Positions 36,342 through 45,278 are shown, numbered from the stretch's first letter. The stretch is 64,000 nucleotides of DNA from Bacillus sp. RO2 (GCF_012911845.1 NZ_JAAXCU010000028.1:20835-84834), one strand, 5' to 3'. Numbers and translations: made by a program. The notes: a model not told the origin generated them from the letters alone.

Positions 36342-36432
36342 CATGTCCTATTGGAGTTGGTTTTTTGTGGTAGAGCGTGTTTGCGAAAATGACAAACATA
36401 TGAGCTACTTGGTACTAAGGAAACAACTATAA

Positions 36433-36540
36433 TGGATAAATTCTTTTTAGAGTGGATATACCGTGCGTTACGATGGATAAATCTTTTTTACAATGGATAT
36501 CTGTAGCTTTAGAATGGATAAAACCGAATTGTAATGGATA
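36433..36540 (+). repeat. Helically phased TGGATA array, six copies at 20/21 bp
   Basis: TGGATA begins at 36433, 36453, 36474, 36494, 36515 and 36535 (spacings 20, 21, 20, 21, 20). Intervening sequences are unrelated. Non-integral codon spacing excludes a coding repeat. It lies just upstream of the rpsF promoter. Confidence 0.85.
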
Positions 36541-36623
36541 AACGGCTCTATGATGAAAAATTAAAACTCAGTAAACAACTCTAATACCCAGAATCCACTG
36601 TTATAAGGTCAATTGAACAAAAT

Positions 36624-36647
36624 AAGAGAGGAATCCCCCTCTCTCAG
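36624..36647 (-). terminator. Second hairpin downstream of ychF
   Basis: AGAGAGG pairs with CCTCTCT around a short loop; T-rich tail on the minus strand. With the hairpin at 36837 it brackets repeat copy R3. Confidence 0.55.
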
Positions 36648-36682
36648 TCTGTACAAACCCTTAAATAAAGTTGCATATACCG

Positions 36683-36809
36683 GTTGATCTTCGTTACAGG
36701 CGCTTCGCTTTCCGCGGGCGGTCCGGAAGCCTCCTCGGGCTAATGCCCTGTGGGGTCTTCCCTGTCCCTTCCTCCCGCAGGAGTCTGCGCGCCTTCCACT
36801 ACGATCAAC
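36683..36809 (+). repeat. Intergenic palindromic repeat, copy R3
   Basis: Terminal stem GTTGATC/GATCAAC, inner stem GGCGC/GCGCC, core GCTTTCCGCGGGCGGTCC and CCCGCAGGAGTCT. Confidence 0.85.
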
Positions 36810-36830
36810 TTGGTTACTGCATTACTCACA

Positions 36831-36857
36831 AAAAAAGAGAGGGAAAGCAACCCTCTC
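36831..36857 (-). terminator. Terminator of ychF
   Basis: GAGAGGG with CCCTCTC around a 7-nt loop, followed by TTTTTTT on the minus strand, 12 nt after the stop. Confidence 0.85.
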
Positions 36858-36869
36858 ATCTAACAAATA

Positions 36870-37970
36870 TTATACATTAAAGCGGAAGTGGATAACGTCT
36901 CCATCTTTTACGATGTATTCTTTTCCTTCTAGGCGGACTTTCCCTGCTTCTTTTGCAGCTGTGTGAGAACCTGCTGCTAGTAAATCTTCATAGGATACCG
37001 TTTCTGCACGGATGAATCCACGTTCAAAGTCGGTATGGATGACTCCCGCGCATTGCGGTGCTTTCATGCCTGTACGGAATGTCCATGCGCGAACTTCTTG
37101 TACTCCTGCAGTGAAGTAAGTAGCAAGTCCAAGCAAGTTGTATGCTGCACGAATCAATTGATCTAGGCCCGATTCTTTAATGCCAAGCTCCTCAAGGAAC
37201 ATCGCTTTTTCGTCTGCATCTAGTTCCACAATTTCAGACTCGATTTTCGCGCAAACCGTAATTACTTCTGCATTGTCTTTAGCAGCAAATTCACGAACCT
37301 GTTGTACGTATTCGTTGTCGGAAGTGTCGGCTACATCTTCTTCGCCAACGTTTGCTACATATAGGACAGGCTTGCTTGTTAATAGGTGCATACCTTTTAG
37401 GTATTTTACCTGCTCGTCTGTCACTTCAACCGTACGTGCCGGAAGCTCGTTTTCAAGCGCTTCTTTTACTAGTACAAGTACTTCATGCTCATATACCGCT
37501 TCTTTATCTTTTTGCTTCGCTAATTTTGCGACACGCTCAAGACGCTTATCAACAGATTCTAAATCAGCCAAAATTAGCTCCAAGTTGATCGTTTCGATGT
37601 CATTGATTGGGTTCACTCCACCTGAAACGTGAGTGATGTTGTCATCTGCAAAGCAACGTACTACATGGCAAATTGCATCTACTTGACGAATGTGAGATAA
37701 GAATTTGTTTCCAAGTCCTTCTCCTTTGCTTGCCCCTTTTACGATACCGGCGATATCAGTAAACTCGAAGTGTGTTGGTACTGTTTTCTTCGGATTTACA
37801 AGTTCTGTTAATTTTTGCAGACGCTCATCTGGAACATCTACGATACCTACGTTCGGATCTATGGTACAGAACGGGTAGTTGGCAGATTCCGCCCCCGCTT
37901 GTGTGATTGCATTAAAAAGCGTTGATTTCCCTACGTTTGGAAGACCAACGATACCTGCTGTTAAAGCCAT
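36870..37970 (-). CDS. ychF: Ribosome-binding ATPase YchF (Obg-related)
   Basis: 366 residues from the ATG that gives Met-Ala-Leu-Thr-Ala-Gly-Ile-Val-Gly-Leu-Pro-Asn-Val-Gly-Lys-Ser. G1 at 8-15, the altered G4 Asn-Val-Gly-Glu (which favours ATP) near 200, a coiled-coil insertion, and a C-terminal TGS domain. Binds ribosomes and has a role in stress adaptation. Equivalent of B. subtilis yyaF. Confidence 0.96.
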   Translation of the reverse strand: MALTAGIVGLPNVGKSTLFNAITQAGAESANYPFCTIDPNVGIVDVPDERLQKLTELVNPKKTVPTHFEFTDIAGIVKGASKGEGLGNKFLSHIRQVDAICHVVRCFADDNITHVSGGVNPINDIETINLELILADLESVDKRLERVAKLAKQKDKEAVYEHEVLVLVKEALENELPARTVEVTDEQVKYLKGMHLLTSKPVLYVANVGEEDVADTSDNEYVQQVREFAAKDNAEVITVCAKIESEIVELDADEKAMFLEELGIKESGLDQLIRAAYNLLGLATYFTAGVQEVRAWTFRTGMKAPQCAGVIHTDFERGFIRAETVSYEDLLAAGSHTAAKEAGKVRLEGKEYIVKDGDVIHFRFNV

Positions 37971-38139
37971 TTTATCCACTCCTAACTTCCGTTAACACAT
38001 ATTTAAACCTCCCACAATTATAGATAGAATGGGAGGAAAAGACAAGTTTATTTGAATTCCAATTGCTCTATGTCATCACACGACAGAAGTTAGTGGTTTA
38101 TTCATCTAGAAGGGGGATTTGTACGTTGCTGATTGCAAA

Positions 38140-38347
38140 TGTCCGAAGTTTTCAGGTTTTTGTCCAAAGTTTCGGCGAAGTTGGCCGAAGATTTCACATT
38201 GTTGTCCAAAGTTTTGAATAAGTTGACCGAACAAAATTTTCAAATGACCGAAACTCGTTAATTCTTGGCTAAACGAAGCATTAAATTGTCCGAACATACA
38301 CCTTTTTCTGGGACTAAATGTCCAAACCATCTTTAGAATTGTCCGAA
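38140..38347. repeat. 21-bp phased array of TGNCCRAA cores with variable spacers
   Basis: The 8-bp core (TGTCCGAA, TGTCCAAA, TGGCCGAA, TGACCGAA, one TGGCTAAA) begins at 38140, 38161, 38182, 38203, 38224, 38245, 38266 and 38287, exactly every 21 bp. After a 32-bp step it appears at 38319 and 38340. The 13-bp spacers are AT-rich and unrelated. It fills the ychF-yyzM gap. Confidence 0.9.
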
Positions 38348-38477
38348 TGGTTTTTTAGAAGTAATAATATTATAAAAAAACCTATTTTCGAGGTCAATTC
38401 TTGCAAGTTATCTGTATGTGTCAAATAAACTGTTTTCTAGTTTTCCGCTAATCACAATTCCAATCCTAAGGTAAAGG

Positions 38478-38675
38478 CTATTCTTCACTTCTAACCAATA
38501 TCTTCTTAATCTTCCTTGTAAATTCTTTTCGTGGCATGAGAACGGTGTGGTCGCATCCTTCGCATTTGATGCGGATGTCCATTCCCATTCGCACTACTTT
38601 CCATCTGTTTGTCCCGCATGGGTGTGCTTTTTTCATTTCTACTACATCATTCAAGCCGAATTCTTTATCTGTCAT
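38478..38675 (-). CDS. yyzM: DUF951 family protein (YyzM)
   Basis: 65 residues. The family's Val-Glu-Met-Lys-Lys-Ala-His-Pro-Cys-Gly and Ile-Lys-Cys-Glu-Gly-Cys motifs give three Cys and a His, a probable small zinc site. Function unknown; conserved next to ychF in Bacillus. GGGAG ribosome site. Confidence 0.88.
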   Translation of the reverse strand: MTDKEFGLNDVVEMKKAHPCGTNRWKVVRMGMDIRIKCEGCDHTVLMPRKEFTRKIKKILVRSEE

Positions 38676-38701
38676 GTTTCTACACTCCCTACTTTTCTAC
38701 C

Positions 38702-39586
38702 TTAATTGGAAGCATGCCCATTTTGCTTTGGTTCCCGGTTATAGAGGACCAATCGCGGAAACGGAATTTCTATTCCTGCTTCGTCTAAACGGTTTTTGAC
38801 TTCCTTTCTGATTGAACGCCCGATAAACCAATGCTTCATCGGCACTGTTTCACATGTGATCCTGAGTACAACCTCGGAACTGCCCAACGTTTGGATGCCA
38901 AGCAGCTCTGGCGGTTCTGTCATTTCCACATATCTTGTTGGCATTTCTGTAAGTAATTCTTTTATCACTCGCTCCGCTTCTTCTATTTTCCCTTCATATG
39001 CAATGCTTACATCCACCACGGCTACACTGTTATGAATGGAGAAATTCGTTAATTCTACAATACTGCCATTGGGCAATATATGCAATTCCCCTGTCCAACT
39101 TTTTATTTTCGTAGTCCGAAGGCCAATCTCTTCCACATACCCTTCAAATGTGCCGGTTCGAATATAATCACCCACTGAAAATTGGTCTTCAAATATAATA
39201 AAAAAACCTGTAATAATATCTTTCACCAAGTTTTGCGCTCCAAAGCCGACAGCAAGTCCAACGATTCCCGCTCCGGCTAAAAGTGCTCTAACATCAATAT
39301 GAACAATTTCGAGAATCATAATGAAGGCAATAAAATAGACCACGTAGGTTAGCACATTTTGTAAAAGCTTCAGAAGGGTGTTCTCTCTTCGTTCTGATAT
39401 GCGTATTGGCCCTTTTTCTCTTAGTTTCACAAAGTTTTGAATGATTTTTTTTCCTATCTTGATTATCATGGCTGCAACAAGGATGATCAGAATGATTTTG
39501 AGAAATCCTTCTCCAATAGAAACCCAGAGATCCTCATTTAGTAAGGAATTTTTCATTTGTATTAGCACTCGGTTTGTCCATTCCAT
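38702..39586 (-). CDS. Small-conductance mechanosensitive channel (MscS family)
   Basis: 294 residues. Three N-terminal membrane helices (~22-42, ~68-88, ~95-120), the last being the Gly/Ala-rich pore helix (Leu-Ala-Gly-Ala-Gly-Ile-Val-Gly-Leu-Ala-Val-Gly-Phe-Gly-Ala). The cytoplasmic beta domain with Val-Gly-Asp-Tyr-Ile follows. It opens on membrane tension to release solutes. Confidence 0.92.
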   Translation of the reverse strand: MEWTNRVLIQMKNSLLNEDLWVSIGEGFLKIILIILVAAMIIKIGKKIIQNFVKLREKGPIRISERRENTLLKLLQNVLTYVVYFIAFIMILEIVHIDVRALLAGAGIVGLAVGFGAQNLVKDIITGFFIIFEDQFSVGDYIRTGTFEGYVEEIGLRTTKIKSWTGELHILPNGSIVELTNFSIHNSVAVVDVSIAYEGKIEEAERVIKELLTEMPTRYVEMTEPPELLGIQTLGSSEVVLRITCETVPMKHWFIGRSIRKEVKNRLDEAGIEIPFPRLVLYNREPKQNGHASN

Positions 39587-39670
39587 AATCGCTCTACCTC
39601 GATATCTTCATTTGTTTATATCTAGATTCCCCACAAATTGCTATTTTACTAAAACATACACAACGTTTAC

Positions 39671-40687
39671 TTATGAGCTTTCACGGTTTTTGATCGGATA
39701 AAGCAGAATACAAACAAGTAGATAGAGATTGATTAAGCCGAATAGTGGGTAAAGTATTGCTACGAGGACGGAAAAGCCCACTGCAGTGAAGGGAACCATT
39801 AATAATATGAATACTAAACACATGAGCCAAAGTGGAATTGGCACGACATTTCGAAATCTCGTAACTAAACCGAGCAACCCGGAGGCCGCCGTAGTATAGA
39901 TGGCTACCCAGAGTAAGATGGTCATAAAGAACAACATATAAAAAGGATAACTCTGGATGATGGCAAAGAGCGGGATTTCGAATAGCCCCAGCTTACTTTG
40001 TACGAGAATAAGAGTTTGATTATAAAAAAGCGAGATGACTCCTAAAATGACCCCGCTTCCTACACTTGCGATGATAATTTCCCCTTTACCTTTCACTTCT
40101 TTTCCAATCGCAGATAAAACAGCAACAAGTGGAAGAATATTCAATGCTGTAAAGGTAAATCCAGCGGGCCAATTGCTTTGTTTAAGTACGGAAGTAGGAA
40201 TAACATCCGGGCTATTAAGTACCGCATCTATCAGCACATAGGCTAAGGTCAAAACAATTATTGGGATAATCACGACGTTTACCGTCACCATTCCTTTAAC
40301 GTCGTAAACAAACAACGCAATTAATAAGAAGCATATGATCGCAATCCCTCCCCAATAAGGGATGGAAAAGACCTGTAAAGCAGCCCCACCACCTGCAAGC
40401 ATCACAACGGTAGTGGTAAATAAGTAAACGACCATTACGATATTGTATAAATACGATGCCCTCGGCCCGACAAGTTTTCTTAATACGGGGGAGAAATGCT
40501 CCGTCTGCTCCTTGCTGCTGATTTGCAGGATGACATAGCACGAAATGATGAAGAACAAGGTAAATAAAAGAATGGCTAGTCCGCTTTCCGAACCGAAAAA
40601 TTGCCAAAGTTCTCTGCCGGATGCATACCCTGCACCAATCACTGTACCCAATATTAAAAACATCCAGCGAAACCCGCTTTTCCACAT
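39671..40687 (-). CDS. yyaD: YyaD/YkvI family membrane protein
   Basis: 338 residues with ~10 membrane helices. The start Phe-Leu-Ile-Leu-Gly-Thr-Val-Ile-Gly-Ala-Gly-Tyr-Ala-Ser-Gly-Arg-Glu resembles the discontinuous first helix of APC-superfamily transporters. Similar to YkvI/YyaD of B. subtilis; substrate unknown. Divergent from yyaC across 99 nt. Confidence 0.8.
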   Translation of the reverse strand: MWKSGFRWMFLILGTVIGAGYASGRELWQFFGSESGLAILLFTLFFIISCYVILQISSKEQTEHFSPVLRKLVGPRASYLYNIVMVVYLFTTTVVMLAGGGAALQVFSIPYWGGIAIICFLLIALFVYDVKGMVTVNVVIIPIIVLTLAYVLIDAVLNSPDVIPTSVLKQSNWPAGFTFTALNILPLVAVLSAIGKEVKGKGEIIIASVGSGVILGVISLFYNQTLILVQSKLGLFEIPLFAIIQSYPFYMLFFMTILLWVAIYTTAASGLLGLVTRFRNVVPIPLWLMCLVFILLMVPFTAVGFSVLVAILYPLFGLINLYLLVCILLYPIKNRESS

Positions 40688-40786
40688 ACATGTAACCCCC
40701 TAAAATATCCGAAAATAAAAAAGTGGACGTATAGTTTCCCATCAATAGTCGTATACTGTTACTACTATTAAGAAGGAGTGGAACCT

Positions 40787-41422
40787 ATGAATCTTAAATC
40801 TAATTTTTTTGAGAAGAAGGGAGGCAATATTCGTATTGCTCATGATGAAGTAAATGCTTATAAGGAACTTGCACTTACTTTACAATCCAACCTTCCAACA
40901 AGCCTGGTGTACCGCCCCATCGTCATTGTATGCATTGGCACAGACCGGTCAACCGGAGATTCCTTGGGACCACTAGTCGGTACAAAACTTCATGATATAA
41001 AGCTTGACCATGTTCATGTATATGGCACATTAGATGATCCTATTCATGCAGTTAACCTAGAAGAGAAGCTTGCACATATTCAAGCAAAGCATCTTACACC
41101 TTTTATCATTGCAATCGATGCCTGTCTTGGCAGGTTGAAGAGTGTCGGACAAATTACCATAGGGGAAGGTCCTGTGATGCCTGGAGCTGGAGTGAAGAAA
41201 GACTTGCCGCCAGTAGGAGAAATGCATATCACGGGGATTGTCAATGTTAGCGGATTTATGGAATTTTTTGTTTTACAGAATACGAGATTGAGTTTGGTTA
41301 TGAAAATGGCGACCGTTATAGCGCAATCCATTAAAGAATTAGATCGGTCTATCGAGCGTAAGAATTTCCTTGCATCTGCTGCGAGGGACTCTGAACCACC
41401 ATTCATGCAAAGCCAAGAATAG
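40787..41422 (+). CDS. yyaC: Spore protease YyaC (GPR-like, DUF1256)
   Basis: 211 residues from the ATG preceded by AAGGAGTG. Conserved Cys-Ile-Gly-Thr-Asp-Arg-Ser-Thr-Gly-Asp-Ser-Leu-Gly-Pro and Asp-Ala-Cys-Leu-Gly segments mark the YyaC family, related to the germination protease GPR. A sporulation gene; alone on the plus strand in a minus-strand neighbourhood. Confidence 0.9.
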   Translation: MNLKSNFFEKKGGNIRIAHDEVNAYKELALTLQSNLPTSLVYRPIVIVCIGTDRSTGDSLGPLVGTKLHDIKLDHVHVYGTLDDPIHAVNLEEKLAHIQAKHLTPFIIAIDACLGRLKSVGQITIGEGPVMPGAGVKKDLPPVGEMHITGIVNVSGFMEFFVLQNTRLSLVMKMATVIAQSIKELDRSIERKNFLASAARDSEPPFMQSQE

Positions 41423-41426
41423 AAAA

Positions 41427-41453
41427 AAGGCCGACCCATTAAAAGTCGACCTT
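41427..41453. terminator. Terminator between convergent yyaC and DUF554 genes
   Basis: AAGGCCGAC with GTCGACCTT (one mismatch), 9-nt loop, A-rich on the yyaC side. Confidence 0.65.
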
Positions 41454-41469
41454 GTAAGAAAGAAATAGG

Positions 41470-42177
41470 TTACATGATAAAAAAGTATTGTATAAGCACA
41501 AGTGCAGCTGCTACTAAAATTCCTGGAAGCAGATTGGCCACTCGAATAGCGGTCACACCTATGATATTCATTCCAATTGCCATAATCATGACCCCGCCAG
41601 TAGCGGTGATCTCAAATATGAGCAACTCCAATAAATCTGGTGGGACAAACAGGTCAATTTGAGTAGCAAACAAAGCAATACTACCTTGATAAATCATGAC
41701 AGGGATGGCAGAAAACAGTACCCCGATCCCTAAAGTTGTAGTCAGAACAATACTAGTGAAACCATCAATGATAGATTTTGTGTACAGCACTTGATGATCG
41801 CCTCTAAGTCCACTATCTAAAGAACCGACAACTGACATTGCTCCGATAACAAAGATGAGCGTTGCCGTTACAAACCCCTTTGATACGGAGCCCTGCTGTT
41901 TTGACCCCATCTTACGTTCCAGCCAATTGCCGACATTGTTCAGCTTTCGGTCCAGGTTAATCCATTCACCAATTACAGCACCTACTACTAGACTAATAAT
42001 GACAATGAGAAATTCATTACTCTTAAAACCCATCTGTGTTCCAAGTAAAAATACGGCAAGACCAATGATTTTCATCACCGTTTCTTTCGTATTTTCCGGT
42101 ATGCGGGTGAAAATTTTTCCTATGAATGTACCGAGCACAATACATATACCATTAACAATGGTTCCTAATAAAACCAC
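41470..42177 (-). CDS. DUF554 family membrane protein
   Basis: 235 residues with about seven membrane helices. Start Val-Leu-Leu-Gly-Thr-Ile-Val-Asn-Gly is the DUF554 hallmark (YdfK/YqgA-like). Glycine-rich inverted halves suggest a transporter or channel, but no substrate is known. Located between yyaC and spo0J. Confidence 0.85.
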   Translation of the reverse strand: MVLLGTIVNGICIVLGTFIGKIFTRIPENTKETVMKIIGLAVFLLGTQMGFKSNEFLIVIISLVVGAVIGEWINLDRKLNNVGNWLERKMGSKQQGSVSKGFVTATLIFVIGAMSVVGSLDSGLRGDHQVLYTKSIIDGFTSIVLTTTLGIGVLFSAIPVMIYQGSIALFATQIDLFVPPDLLELLIFEITATGGVMIMAIGMNIIGVTAIRVANLLPGILVAAALVLIQYFFIM

Positions 42178-42214
42178 TCTAAAGCCCCATTTCTATTAAA
42201 AGTAACGCCTATCC

Positions 42215-42247
42215 AAAAAAGCAAACCACCTTGAAGTGATCTGCTTT
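42215..42247 (-). terminator. Terminator of soj-spo0J
   Basis: AAAAGCAGATCACTT pairs imperfectly with GGTGGTTTGCTTTTTT on the minus strand, directly after the spo0J stop. Confidence 0.7.
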
Positions 42248-43099
42248 TTATTCTTCTGTCTGAGCTAACAACTCTAACAATCTGTTCAGGTCATCATCAG
42301 AGAAGAATTCAATTTCAATTTTCCCCTTGTTTTTAGAACGCTTTATAAAGACAGATGTACCAAAACGTTCACGTAACACTGATTCATGATCCTTAAGGAA
42401 AATATCCTTTTCCTCTGTGTCCTTTTTCGTTTCACGTGGAACACTTTCATTCAACTGCTGAATCAGCTGTTCCAACTGACGTACATTTAAGTGCTCTTGC
42501 AACACTTTGTCAATGACCGCTTTTAATTTTTCTTTCCTTTTGAGACCCAAAAGTGCCCGGCCGTGTCCCATGGAAAGTTTTCCATCATTCATCAGCTCTT
42601 GGACAGATTTTGGAAGAGATAATAGACGAATATGATTTGCGATATGTGGTCTGCTTTTCCCAAGTCTGCTTGCTAACTGTTCTTGTGTCAATTCCAGCTT
42701 TACCATCAAAGATTGATAGGCTGCAGCCTCTTCAATAGGTGTAAGATCCTCACGTTGCAAATTCTCCAGAAGCGCAAGTTCCATCATTTGTTGTTCTGAT
42801 AATGAGCGGACTACTACAGGAACTTTGGACAACTTCGCCTCTTTTGCGGCACGAAAACGGCGTTCCCCTACGACAATTTCATACCCCTTAATGCTTTTAC
42901 GAACAATAATCGGTTGAAGGATTCCGTGTTGCAGGATGGATTCTTTCAATTCTTCAATTGCTTCAGGCTCAAAGTATTTACGCGGCTGGTAGGGGTTTGG
43001 TCGCACTTCTTTGATACTGATTTCTTGAACGGCTTCTTCTTTAGAAGCTTCCATAGAAGGAAACAGCGCATTTATGCCTTTACCTAATCCTTTACCCAT
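42248..43099 (-). CDS. spo0J: Chromosome partitioning protein Spo0J (ParB)
   Basis: 283 residues. N-terminal CTP-binding ParB fold with Gly-Glu-Arg-Arg-Phe-Arg-Ala (~78), a central helix-turn-helix for parS, and a C-terminal dimerisation domain. It loads at parS, slides, and recruits SMC. Overlaps soj by 8 nt; a parS copy lies in its own coding sequence, as in B. subtilis. Confidence 0.96.
   Translation of the reverse strand: MGKGLGKGINALFPSMEASKEEAVQEISIKEVRPNPYQPRKYFEPEAIEELKESILQHGILQPIIVRKSIKGYEIVVGERRFRAAKEAKLSKVPVVVRSLSEQQMMELALLENLQREDLTPIEEAAAYQSLMVKLELTQEQLASRLGKSRPHIANHIRLLSLPKSVQELMNDGKLSMGHGRALLGLKRKEKLKAVIDKVLQEHLNVRQLEQLIQQLNESVPRETKKDTEEKDIFLKDHESVLRERFGTSVFIKRSKNKGKIEIEFFSDDDLNRLLELLAQTEE
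42428..42443 (-). promoter_or_regulatory. parS site inside spo0J
   Basis: TGTTCCACGTGAAACG on the minus strand, 15 of 16 to the consensus; same location as the best-studied B. subtilis parS. Confidence 0.9.
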
Positions 43100-43853
43100 G
43101 TGTCACCACTTCCTTTGCTAGATCTAAGTAAACTTCCGCTCCACGTGACTTTGGATCATAAATAATGATGGGTTCTCCATGGCTTGGCGCTTCACTCAAA
43201 CGAACATTACGAGGAATGATGGTTCTGTACACTTTATCTTGGAAATACTTTTTCACTTCTTCAATCACTTGAATACCCAAATTTGTTCTGGCATCGAGCA
43301 TCGTCAGCAAGACACCATCAATCATAAGTTCTTTATTTAAATGTTTCTGTACTAACCTTACCGTATTTAATAACTGACTTAATCCTTCAAGTGCATAATA
43401 TTCGCATTGTACCGGAATCACAACTGCATCAGAAGCTGTTAAAGCATTGATGGTTAATAAGCCCAAAGATGGGGGACAATCGATGATTATGTAGTCAAAA
43501 AGATGCTTCACATCATCTAATGCTCTCTTTAAACGTACTTCTCTTGAAATAGTAGGAACTAATTCAATTTCAGCACCTGCGAGTTGTATTGTTGCGGGGA
43601 TGATGGAAAGGTTCTCTACCTTTGTTGATAGAATTGCCTTTTTGGCTTCCACATCTTCTACTAAAATATCATAAATACATTGATGGACTTCTGCTTTTTC
43701 TATTCCCACTCCACTAGTGGCGTTTCCTTGTGGGTCCACATCTACTAAAAGCACTCTTTTACCAATGTAGGCTAAACAAGCACCTAAATTAACAGATGTA
43801 GTCGTTTTTCCAACTCCACCTTTTTGGTTAGCAATAGCAATAATTCTGCCCAT
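43092..43853 (-). CDS. soj: Chromosome partitioning ATPase Soj (ParA)
   Basis: 253 residues. Deviant Walker A Lys-Gly-Gly-Val-Gly-Lys-Thr-Thr (11-18), Walker A' Asp-Val-Asp-Pro-Gln-Gly-Asn, and Walker B Ile-Ile-Ile-Asp-Cys-Pro-Pro. It regulates DnaA activity and, with Spo0J, origin segregation. Confidence 0.97.
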   Translation of the reverse strand: MGRIIAIANQKGGVGKTTTSVNLGACLAYIGKRVLLVDVDPQGNATSGVGIEKAEVHQCIYDILVEDVEAKKAILSTKVENLSIIPATIQLAGAEIELVPTISREVRLKRALDDVKHLFDYIIIDCPPSLGLLTINALTASDAVVIPVQCEYYALEGLSQLLNTVRLVQKHLNKELMIDGVLLTMLDARTNLGIQVIEEVKKYFQDKVYRTIIPRNVRLSEAPSHGEPIIIYDPKSRGAEVYLDLAKEVVTHG

Positions 43854-43910
43854 GCTGTCACCTGCCTTCAGAAAAGAACATACTTTTTATTCGTTGGTCT
43901 TTAAAAAACC

Positions 43911-44037
43911 GCTGGTAATTTCCGCAAATGGCTTCGCTTTCCGCGGGGCGACCTTGAGCCTCCTCACTTCGTTGCGGGGTCTCAACATTGCCGCTACTCT
44001 CCCGCTGGAGTCTTCGCCATTTGCTCCAATCACCAGC
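43911..44037 (+). repeat. Intergenic palindromic repeat, copy R4
   Basis: Terminal stem GCTGGTAATT / AATCACCAGC (one mismatch), inner perfect stem GCAAATGGC / GCCATTTGC. Between noc and soj. Confidence 0.85.
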
Positions 44038-44175
44038 TAGAAACTACTCTATCGTTGATGATTCTAATTAACAGGACTTTTGTTTCTCATATATTTTATC
44101 ATGAATTGACAGAAATTTAACTTGTTTTTGAGAATAATTATTAGGGGAGCGGGGAGTGGAATATTGTCGAAGAAT

Positions 44176-44189
44176 GTTTCTCGGGAAAT
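44176..44189 (+). promoter_or_regulatory. Possible Noc-binding site
   Basis: GTTTCTCGGGAAAT matches the NBS consensus ATTTCCCGGGAAAT at 12 of 14 positions, 125 nt from noc. Confidence 0.4.
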
Positions 44190-44199
44190 AATTGAATGT

Positions 44200-44303
44200 A
44201 AAGACAAGAAAAAGATGGCTTCGCTTATTACTTATCGTGTCGTAGCGCCTAGTGATATTACTAGATTGCTAGGTTTATGATAATTAACGGCGAGGGCCAT
44301 CTT
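44200..44303 (-). terminator. Large structured terminator, possible small RNA, after noc
   Basis: Outer stem AAGATGGC / GCCATCTT continued by TCGC/GCGA enclose an inner stem CCTAG/CTAGG and an AT stem, about 92 nt in all. On the minus strand it ends in CTTTTTCTT. It begins 11 nt after the noc stop. It is much larger than a simple terminator. Confidence 0.55.
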
Positions 44304-44313
44304 GATAGAGGTA

Positions 44314-45159
44314 TTATTTTTTCGGTATACGGATCGTGAATTGGTAATATTCTTCGGTTTCTTCTTCTTGCGAATCCAGTTTAATGCCGCTATCGTTTAC
44401 CATCGTAAGGGACTGGCGGATTGTGTTCATCGCAATACGCATATCTTTACTAAAGGCTTTTCGCTTAGCCTTTGGTTTTGGATTAGCAGCTTCCAGCAGC
44501 TTTACAACGCGTTCTTCTGTTTGCTTTACATTTAGTTGCTTTTCAAGGATTTCAGCAAGAACGGCCACTTGTTTTTCCGGTAGCTTTAACGGAATAAGGG
44601 CACGAGCATGACGCTCGGTAATTTTTTTCTGTAGCAGGGCATCTTGAATCTCAGAAGGCAGCTTTAATAGGCGCAGCTTATTTGCCACAGTGGATTGCCC
44701 TTTGCCTAAACGCTGGGCTAAAGCTTCTTGTGTCAAACTGTGCAATTCCAACAGCTTGGAATAAGCGATTGCTTCTTCAATGGCAGATAACTCTTCACGT
44801 TGAAGGTTTTCAATAAGAGCTACAGAGGCTGTTTCTGCGTCGTTAAATTCTTTCACAATCGCAGGTATGGTCTCCCAACCTAGCTTCTGAACCGCTCTCC
44901 AACGGCGTTCTCCAGCAATGATTTCATATTTACCCTCATCAAATTGTCGGACGACAATAGGTTGAATGATTCCATGCGTCCGAATAGTCAAAGATAACTC
45001 TTCTATTCTTTCATCTACAAAAACAGTACGTGGTTGGTATCTATTCGGAACAATGTCCTTTACAGCTACCTGCATAATTTTTTCATGATCAGTCTTTTCT
45101 ACTATTTCCTGTTCTTCTTTTTCGCCAATTCCAAAAAAACGAGAGAACGGAGACTTCAT
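44314..45159 (-). CDS. noc: Nucleoid occlusion protein Noc
   Basis: 281 residues. ParB paralogue: N-terminal amphipathic start (Ser-Arg-Phe-Phe-Gly-Ile) for membrane binding, Gly-Glu-Arg-Arg-Trp-Arg-Ala CTP motif, and a helix-turn-helix for NBS DNA. It blocks division over the nucleoid. A degenerate parS sits in its promoter region. Confidence 0.95.
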   Translation of the reverse strand: MKSPFSRFFGIGEKEEQEIVEKTDHEKIMQVAVKDIVPNRYQPRTVFVDERIEELSLTIRTHGIIQPIVVRQFDEGKYEIIAGERRWRAVQKLGWETIPAIVKEFNDAETASVALIENLQREELSAIEEAIAYSKLLELHSLTQEALAQRLGKGQSTVANKLRLLKLPSEIQDALLQKKITERHARALIPLKLPEKQVAVLAEILEKQLNVKQTEERVVKLLEAANPKPKAKRKAFSKDMRIAMNTIRQSLTMVNDSGIKLDSQEEETEEYYQFTIRIPKK

Positions 45160-45239
45160 AGTTCCACCACCTTATGGATAGAATCCCTATTAACGTAATT
45201 CGCTTTTCACGCTAATAAGTCCTGTTTTTCCGATCAAAA

Positions 45240-45255
45240 TGTTTCACATGAAACG
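45240..45255 (+). promoter_or_regulatory. Degenerate parS upstream of noc
   Basis: TGTTTCACATGAAACG, 14 of 16 to parS with one change in the central CACGTG, 81 nt before noc. Confidence 0.5.
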
Positions 45256-45278
45256 AGGTTTAATATGCACAATAACAT

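Noticed and set aside
38106..38330. 74-residue frame with recurring Phe-Gly-Gln on the minus strand
   Set aside because: It is the translation of the 21-bp DNA array; there is no ribosome site, and the array continues out of frame after the 32-bp step, so selection acts on DNA rather than peptide.
38140..38347. CRISPR array
   Set aside because: Cores are 8 bp and spacers 13 bp, far below CRISPR sizes, and there are no cas genes.
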